NCBI RefSeq assembly: GCF_001704415.2
Contig: NW_017189851.1
Span: 620,001 to 684,000 of the forward strand
Direction: 5' to 3'
From: Capra hircus
Lineage: Eukaryota > Chordata > Mammalia > Artiodactyla > Bovidae
Length of the DNA stretch: 64,000 nucleotides
Shown here: piece after piece, positions 58,151 to 64,000 of the stretch
Layout: the number at the start of each line of letters is the position of its first letter
How positions within the stretch are numbered: the first letter of the stretch is position 1
Program-made: the position numbers and the translations under genes
Notes under the pieces: model-generated
Told to the model about the DNA's origin: nothing
The model's input: only the letters and a program-made list of their open reading frames with translations
Databases searched by the model: none

Positions 58151-58919
58151 TGGCCGCGGCAAAGGGAGTGTGTGCCTCCCAGAAAGAGGGGCCCCTCAGA
58201 GCTCCTGGAGGGGCCACGGGACAGGCTGGCGGAGGGGCCAGTGGCTACACCGACTCCCATTCATCCACCAGCCGCCCCTCCACATGCCGTCTGTCCCTCC
58301 ATCCTTCCATCTGTGCCCCCCCAGTCAGGCACTGGCCTGGCCACCCCTCCAGGGGAAAGGCCCCCCAACCTCGGGTGAAGCCTCAGCCCCTGACCACCTG
58401 GGAGGCAGATGTCCGGCCTGCCGAGCCCTGGAGGCTGTGGATAGGCCCCCCTGGAGAGCGGGCGGCGGGCGAGGGCAGCTGGGGCTCCGGGGTGGGCAGT
58501 GGGTGTTTGCCGGCTGCAGGCCCCGCCCCCCGGGTCTGCTCACGCCTGGCGCTCCTACCTTCAAGGTGTTCCCTTCCTGTCGTGTTAGTGTTGGGACTTT
58601 GCCGGGTTCATCGCTGGCCTTCCAGCGCGTGGTTCCAGTTGAGCCCCTGAATCCAGCGCCCAGCGTCCCCGCTTTTGTCCTCAGGAAGCCCCTCCCCTTC
58701 GGCCCGCGGTCAGGCTTGCCCGTTGGCTCTGGCTCCTTGTTTGTGGGCCCCCAGGATTTGGGACCCCTTGTCTCAGAGGAAACTGCCTCCCACGGCCTGA
58801 GTTTCGGCTACTGAGGGGACAGCTGCGGTCGGAGTGGGTGGGGGGGCGCGGAGCGGGCCTGGGACCCCCGCACACTCTCAGAGCCACAGCCGTCCCTGCT
58901 GGGCCTCATCCGGTTGAGT

Positions 58920-59758
58920 GTTCTGGGTGGCCAGGCAGCTCTGCTCGGCAGGCACAGGTGCTCTCGGTTGGGTGGTGGAGGGTGGGCGGTGCTCTGTGCA
59001 GGCCCGCTTTGTCCCCGGGTCAGGCGTCTGGGAGCCAGCAGTGGGGAAGGTGGCAGCGCTGGGGGCGTCCTCAGGGCAGTGACGTGCAGAGTGGCTGCGG
59101 CCCACGAGGAGGGGACCGGGGGTGGCGCCGGGCACGAGGCGGGGCCGGTGCGTGGCCTGGACAAGATGGGGCTGAGCGTGGTGGACTGGCCCATCTTTGC
59201 CCCAAATCCCGATGATTCAGGGTCGGGAGAAGCAGGCTTGGTAGGTCATGAGGACAGAGGCCAGAATGAGGTCACTGAGTCCACGAGTCTGCAGGGTGGC
59301 ACGATGCTGACTCGGATGCCAGCACTGGGCATGCTCCCAGCATTCAGGCCAGGGCCCAGAGGGAGGCGGGGGGCCGGTCTGCTGGGAGCACAGGGCCTGA
59401 GGCCCAGGAAAAGGCAGGGACTCAGGGGTGGGCGCCCGAAGCTGGATGTGCGCCTGAGCGTGGGATACAGGGAGCTGTCTTGGGCAGTGGCCGGTGGCTG
59501 GGGTCAGCCCTGGGGGGAGGGCCAGGCTGTCTGATGTCTGACTGGCTGTGACACGTTCCTGGGATGGCTGGCTGGGTCCCCCGTCTCCGGGGTGGGGGCC
59601 AGTGAGCAAGCTGGGCAGTCGTGGGGGCTCGTCACTCACTGCTGCTAACTGTGGGGATGGGGCGGCGCCCCCGGCCCCTGTTCCGGGGGGGCCGGGGGAC
59701 TCTGGTGGGGGCTACCCCTGTTCTGGGTGGCCAGGCAGCTCCGCTCGGCAGGCACAGG
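58920..59758. repeat. Dispersed pair of a 39-bp sequence 800 bases apart
   Basis: GTTCTGGGTGGCCAGGCAGC and its following ~19 bases occur at 58920-58958 and again at 59720-59758 with one difference. The intervening 800 bases do not otherwise look duplicated. Confidence 0.85.
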
Positions 59759-60424
59759 GCCCGCTGTCCAGGAAGCTCCATGACTTGGAGCTCAGTCTTG
59801 CCCTGAGCCCCAGAGGTAGGCGGTCCACAGGGAGGGGCTCTGAGAGTGGGCCCCGCTGCTCCCCGGCCACCTACACTGGGACCGCCCCCACCCACCCCGG
59901 GACACTCCCCTCACCCCCACCAGGCACCGCCCCCAGGCACAGACCCCGCCCCGCCCAGGGCGTGGTGTCCGGGAGCGCCCCGCTGGGCTACCCCAAGGCC
60001 TGTGAGTGATGTTCGTGGGGAGCGGGCCTTGGCTCTGCAGGGATGGGGCCGATGGAAGTCCCCTGTCAGCATAGTCTGTCGGCTTTCCCTGCGACACACG
60101 GCTCTCCGGGGCTCTGGGGCTGTGAGTGTCCCGCCGCACCCTGACCCTGGGCGGTGGTCGTGGCCGTGGCGGCCGTGGTTCTGCCTTTGGAAGGGCATGG
60201 CCTGTTCCTGTGCTCAGCCTGGTGTGGCCCGGGCACGGCCCGGGTGCCTGCCTTCACCCTGCGCTCGAGGATCCTAGATGCTCGGAGAAGTCACCCTCGC
60301 GGGAGGCGGGCTCAGTCCTGAGAGCAGGGACACCCCTCCTCAGCCCCCGGCGCTTCCCGCCCTGAAGGATGGCTCTAACAGCGGAGGGGGCCCTGGGTCT
60401 CACCAGCCTCCCCAGCAGCGGAGG

Positions 60425-60510
60425 GGAGATTCATCTTCCCGACTTTACGAGGCACTGGCAGAGAGGCCGGGAGGCAGGAGCTGAGTAATTGACGACCTGG
60501 TGCCTTGGGA
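60425..60510. promoter_or_regulatory. Possible short regulatory island
   Basis: GAGATTCATCTTCCCGAC through GAGTAATTGACGACC, slightly AT-richer than its surroundings. Weak evidence. Confidence 0.22.
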
Positions 60511-61904
60511 TCTGAAGGGAGGCCGGCCGGGAGGGAGCGAGTGGTCGTGCGCCTGCCACGGAGAGTGGGGAGGCCAGCCAGAGGGCCGGGACAGGGCTCA
60601 GGGCCCCGGGGCAGAGCTCAGAGGACCCTAGAGGTCTGGGGACCGACTTGGGGCCCCTGGGGCAGAGTTCAGAGCGCTGGAGCCGGCTGCCCCTTCCGTC
60701 TGGCGCCCGTCCACCACCCAGCAACCTCGCAGCTCTGGCAGCCTGGTGATCCCCACCCTGACCACTGGGCCTGGACGTGGTCTCTGCCCGCCCTGGGCTC
60801 TGCCTGCCCTGGGCTCTGCTCTCGGCCGCGTGAGCTGTGGGGATGGGTTGTGGGGCCCCCAGCTCCCCTTGGTGGCAGTCTTGGCCTCCGCCCCCCACCC
60901 CGAGGAGACCCCCCCCGGGCACCCCTGCCCTCATCCCCACGCTCTCCTGCCCCTCCCCCACCATCTCCTGCAGCCTGGGGGCCACTCCCCTGCCTAAGGG
61001 CGGAGCACCCCCAAGCAGCCACCGGGTGGGGATGGGGGCCTCTAGGAGCCCAGGCCGCACCGAGGTCCTTGCGTGCCCCGCCCTCTTTCCTGCTGAGCCT
61101 GCTGTTGGGGACCACGTGTCTGGAGCGTTTCATGGTGGGTTTCTGAGGCGCCCGGGCCGGGGGCCGGGAGGGTGAGGTGAACAGCCCCCCGAGCGCTACT
61201 GCAGGGTCAGCCTCGCCCGCAGGCTGCACTCCCCTGCCCTGCCAGTGTCCCCTCCAGGCCCAGGCCTGCGCTCAGGGCCACGGACCGGGTCTGGTCTGCA
61301 GGGCCTCCGCCTCCCCAGATTCTGGAGGGGCTTCATAAGAAAGCACGCGTCCCGCCCCCACCTGCTGGGTCCTGGGCGCCGTAGGGGACCTCACCCTAGC
61401 CACCTTGCCCTCTCCCGGGCACCCCAGCCCCACGTGTAGCCCTGGGCACCGGCGGCCCGGAGAGACGGTGTCTGCTCCCTGGGGTCCCTGGGGCCGAGCC
61501 GAGCCAGGCAGACTGTGCTGGCGACGTTGCTGCCACTTAGCACCGCTTTCCTGCTGCACCCCGTCAGGTCCCCTTCACGCAGCCTGGCGCCCTCTTGGCT
61601 CAGAGGTGAGCAGCTTTGCTGCTGTCCAAATACAGCTAATCCCGTTTGGGCTTTGGGGATCGGAGGTGGGCAGCGCTGGCCAGCATACCACCCGGGAGGA
61701 GGCCAGCCTGGGTCTTCCGGAGCCCCTTCCTTGCTGGGAGACCAGCGCACCCCTCTCCTGAAGGACCAGCAGGACGCAGGGTGGATGGGGCGGGCCCCTC
61801 AGCCTGACACCCCACCCTGGGGTCTGCTCCCCTCCCCCAGCCCAGCCCAGCTGCCCTTGCCTGGGTCAGGCTCCAGGCGGGCCCCTCAAGGGCTTCCTCG
61901 CTGG

Positions 61905-62085
61905 GCTGTCCGCCCGCAGCAGAAACCGCAAAGCTAACCAGAGCACACACAGCCCGCGGGTGAGACTCAGTTTGACTGCGCAAATATTGACTGCTGTCTA
62001 ATCCCCTGCCCCGGTGCCAGCGTCCTCCTCTGCGGTGCCGGGCGCGACGGCTGAATCAACACGCTTAATCCGGGCCCCGTCGAGG
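61905..62085. promoter_or_regulatory. Candidate conserved non-coding element
   Basis: GAAACCGCAAAGCTAACCAG, TTTGACTGCGCAAATATTGAC and GGCTGAATCAACACGCTTAATCCGG (a bicoid/OTX-like TAATCC core). Unique and non-coding; inference from texture. Confidence 0.38.
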
Positions 62086-62449
62086 TCGCAGTGTTGCTGG
62101 GTCACGGTGAGGGGCCCGCGGCCGGGCGGGGGGGCTGGAGCTGGGGTCTGACTCTCACCCCGAGTTGGAGCCCCACAGCCGTGCCTGGGGAGGCAGGGGC
62201 TCAGGCCAGGCAGGGTGGGCCCGGCTTTCTGTCCAGGACCTGGATGCTCTGTGTGGCGTCCAGGCCTGGGCCGGAGGGGAGGGTTGTCAGGGAGGGGCAC
62301 CCTCCTGCTTCTCAGGCCCCCACCCTCCCAGCTGAGGCTGGGGTGGGCAGCTGGAGGGGTCCCCACTGGAGGGCGGCTGTGAGCCTGGACCCCCGTGTGA
62401 GGGGGTGGCTGAGGCCTCCACAGCCTGGGCCCCTGTGTCTGCTGGGCAC

Positions 62450-62560
62450 CAGGAAATTCATCAGGAATGGAACTGATGGATTAAAGTGGAACCGGGAGAA
62501 TTGATTTCTTTTCCCTTGGGCACTTAAACGCTGCTCTCCATCAGCTGATCATCTCCTGGG
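62450..62560. promoter_or_regulatory. Candidate conserved non-coding element
   Basis: GGAACTGATGGATTAAAGTG, AATTGATTTC and CATCAGCTGATCATC (palindromic E-box) in an AT-rich block between GC-rich flanks. Confidence 0.35.
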
Positions 62561-64000
62561 CCGGGCGGCCCTGGGGACCGAGAGCCCGGCTCCAGCCCTG
62601 CGGCCGTGTGGCGGCCCCCTCCTCTGGCTGGGTGAGGACCCTGGGCCGGCCCCAGCCTTGAGCGGTGGCCGTACTTCTGTGGCGGGGGACTCTGTGTCTG
62701 CTCACTCACTGACTCGCGTTTGACCGGCCCGGCGGCAGGGGCTGGCAGTCCTCGTGGGCGCACGGCAGCGGCGCTGACAGTCTGGGCCGGGTGTGTGGAG
62801 CCCAGCACGTGCCCTTGGCTGGCTCAGGACCCACGTCTTCCTCTCCGCGGAGCCCATCCCGCCTGCCGCCCTCTGCGGCAGGGGCCCGGCGAGGATCCAC
62901 TCAGGCTGGCCCCCCTCTGCACCCGGCTCTGGGCCTGAGCATGCGGCTGTGGCCCTGTGGGCCCTTCAGGCGGCCCTGGGCGGCACAGCACCCAGCCTGG
63001 GGCTCAGGACGGCCCCTGAGTGGCCAGGGTGTTGTCACCACTGTGCCCAACCTCACTGATGGGCTTAGGACAGGCACATGAGCCAGGGCTGGGCGTGACC
63101 TCACTGGGCTGAGCTCAGGAGGCCGTGAAGGGCCCAGGAGGCCTGGCAGGGGCCGTCCGGGGGGCAGGCGCTCCAAGGCCCTGTGGCCTGGGGGGCTGCT
63201 GGGTGGTGTCAGCAGCATTGACCTTGGGGCCTCTGAGGTTTGAACTCATCACAGACACCCCTCCACCACTGCCCCCCAAGTAAAGCCCTGCTGCGGTGAC
63301 CCAGCTGGCCGGGGTGAGGCCTGGGGACAGGTGCCCGTGGGGCGTGCCCGGGCGTGGCTCCCCCACGTTTGGCAAGCCGACCAGCAGAGCAAACGTAGGG
63401 GAGTGATGAAGCACAGAAGCCCTCTGACCCCGGATTAACATCCAGGCTGCTAACCCCCTGGGTGAGACAACACCAACCCACCCAGTGGTCTCTGGCAGCC
63501 CCTTCCCGCTGTCCTCAGGGGGGCCCAAGGACTGCGGCCCCCAATGTTCCCCGCAGGCCCCATGGGTCACAGGGAGGGCAGTGGGCACCCTGAGGCCAGG
63601 CCCTCTGGGATGGGGCACCAGGGGCAACAGCCCACTGCCTACCTGAGCTGGCGTCCAGTACGGACGGACAGATGGACACACATGCAGGTGGGCGGCTGTG
63701 GGGGCCCCAGCCCCAGATCAGCCCCAGCGCGAATCCACAAACCTGTTTGTTTGGCACCGAGGGCTCGGGGGTGAGAGGCGGTCGGAGGCGCGGGCCTGGA
63801 CAGGGGCTGCCCTCAGGTGGCTGGCCGACCATCTGCGACCAGGGGAGGGCGTGGAGCGAGCCCCGGCCCCAGCAGACACCGCTGCACACTCCCGATGGGC
63901 CCCTGGAGTTCAGGCTCCCGAGTGTCCCCTGTGGACGCAGCTGCCCTCAGGGCCCTGCCAGAGACAGCCAAGCCCAGCGTGGCCCCCAGCCTCCCCGCTG
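62561..64000. other. Right-hand intergenic end, nothing recognised
   Basis: GC-rich sequence without an exon, RNA gene or named repeat that I can support. The leucine-rich-repeat exon of RTN4R, the expected next gene, is not present. Confidence 0.5.

Noticed and set aside
62561..64000. RTN4R coding exon at the right end
   Set aside because: Expected from gene order, but no leucine-rich-repeat reading is present on either strand.

Overview
This is vertebrate, almost certainly ruminant, nuclear DNA. The interspersed repeats set the lineage: a BovB (RTE) LINE 3' end, full Bov-tA SINEs, CHR-type tRNA-derived SINEs of cetartiodactyls, and a decayed L1. The genes have short exons with GT-AG introns and CpG-island promoters. 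Gene order is DGCR8 (+), TRMT2A (-), RANBP1 (+), ZDHHC8 (+), CCDC188 (-), which is the order I know from human 22q11.21. RTN4R, expected next, is not reached. All gene models were built by hand from splice sites and remembered human orthologues; nothing was aligned by computer.

Layout. 1-2978 is a DGCR8 intron holding an antisense L1 with a nested SINE. 2979-5232 carries the last five coding exons of DGCR8 (Microprocessor RNA-binding subunit). TRMT2A (tRNA m5U54 methyltransferase, 12 coding exons, 611 aa) lies tail to tail with it at 6883-10364. A CpG island with E2F, CRE, CCAAT and NRF1-like sites (10365-11068) separates the TRMT2A start from RANBP1 (six exons, 206 aa, 11069-15718), the divergent pair known in mouse as Htf9. 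ZDHHC8 (11 coding exons, 753 aa, 17677-28667) is a DHHC palmitoyltransferase with two poly(A) signals. CCDC188 (nine exons, 409 aa, 31569-34706) is a coiled-coil protein with one C-terminal membrane segment.

From about 34.9 kb to the end I see no supportable protein-coding gene. This GC-rich intergenic block holds a 1.6-kb CCATCACCTCCA-type minisatellite (41.07-42.65 kb), a G-rich VNTR (54.48-55.13 kb), small tandem duplications, ruminant SINE/LINE copies, and AT-rich islands with homeodomain-type TAATTA cores that look like conserved non-coding elements.

The most unusual signal is at exon ends. RANBP1 exon 3 has its last ~23 bases plus splice donor tandemly repeated three times into the intron. 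CCDC188 exon 3 has at least six decayed copies of its 3' end and donor spread through the next intron. Three other introns begin directly with GC-rich tandem or G-tract sequence next to the donor. This looks like repeated donor-anchored tandem expansion in one GC-rich neighbourhood.
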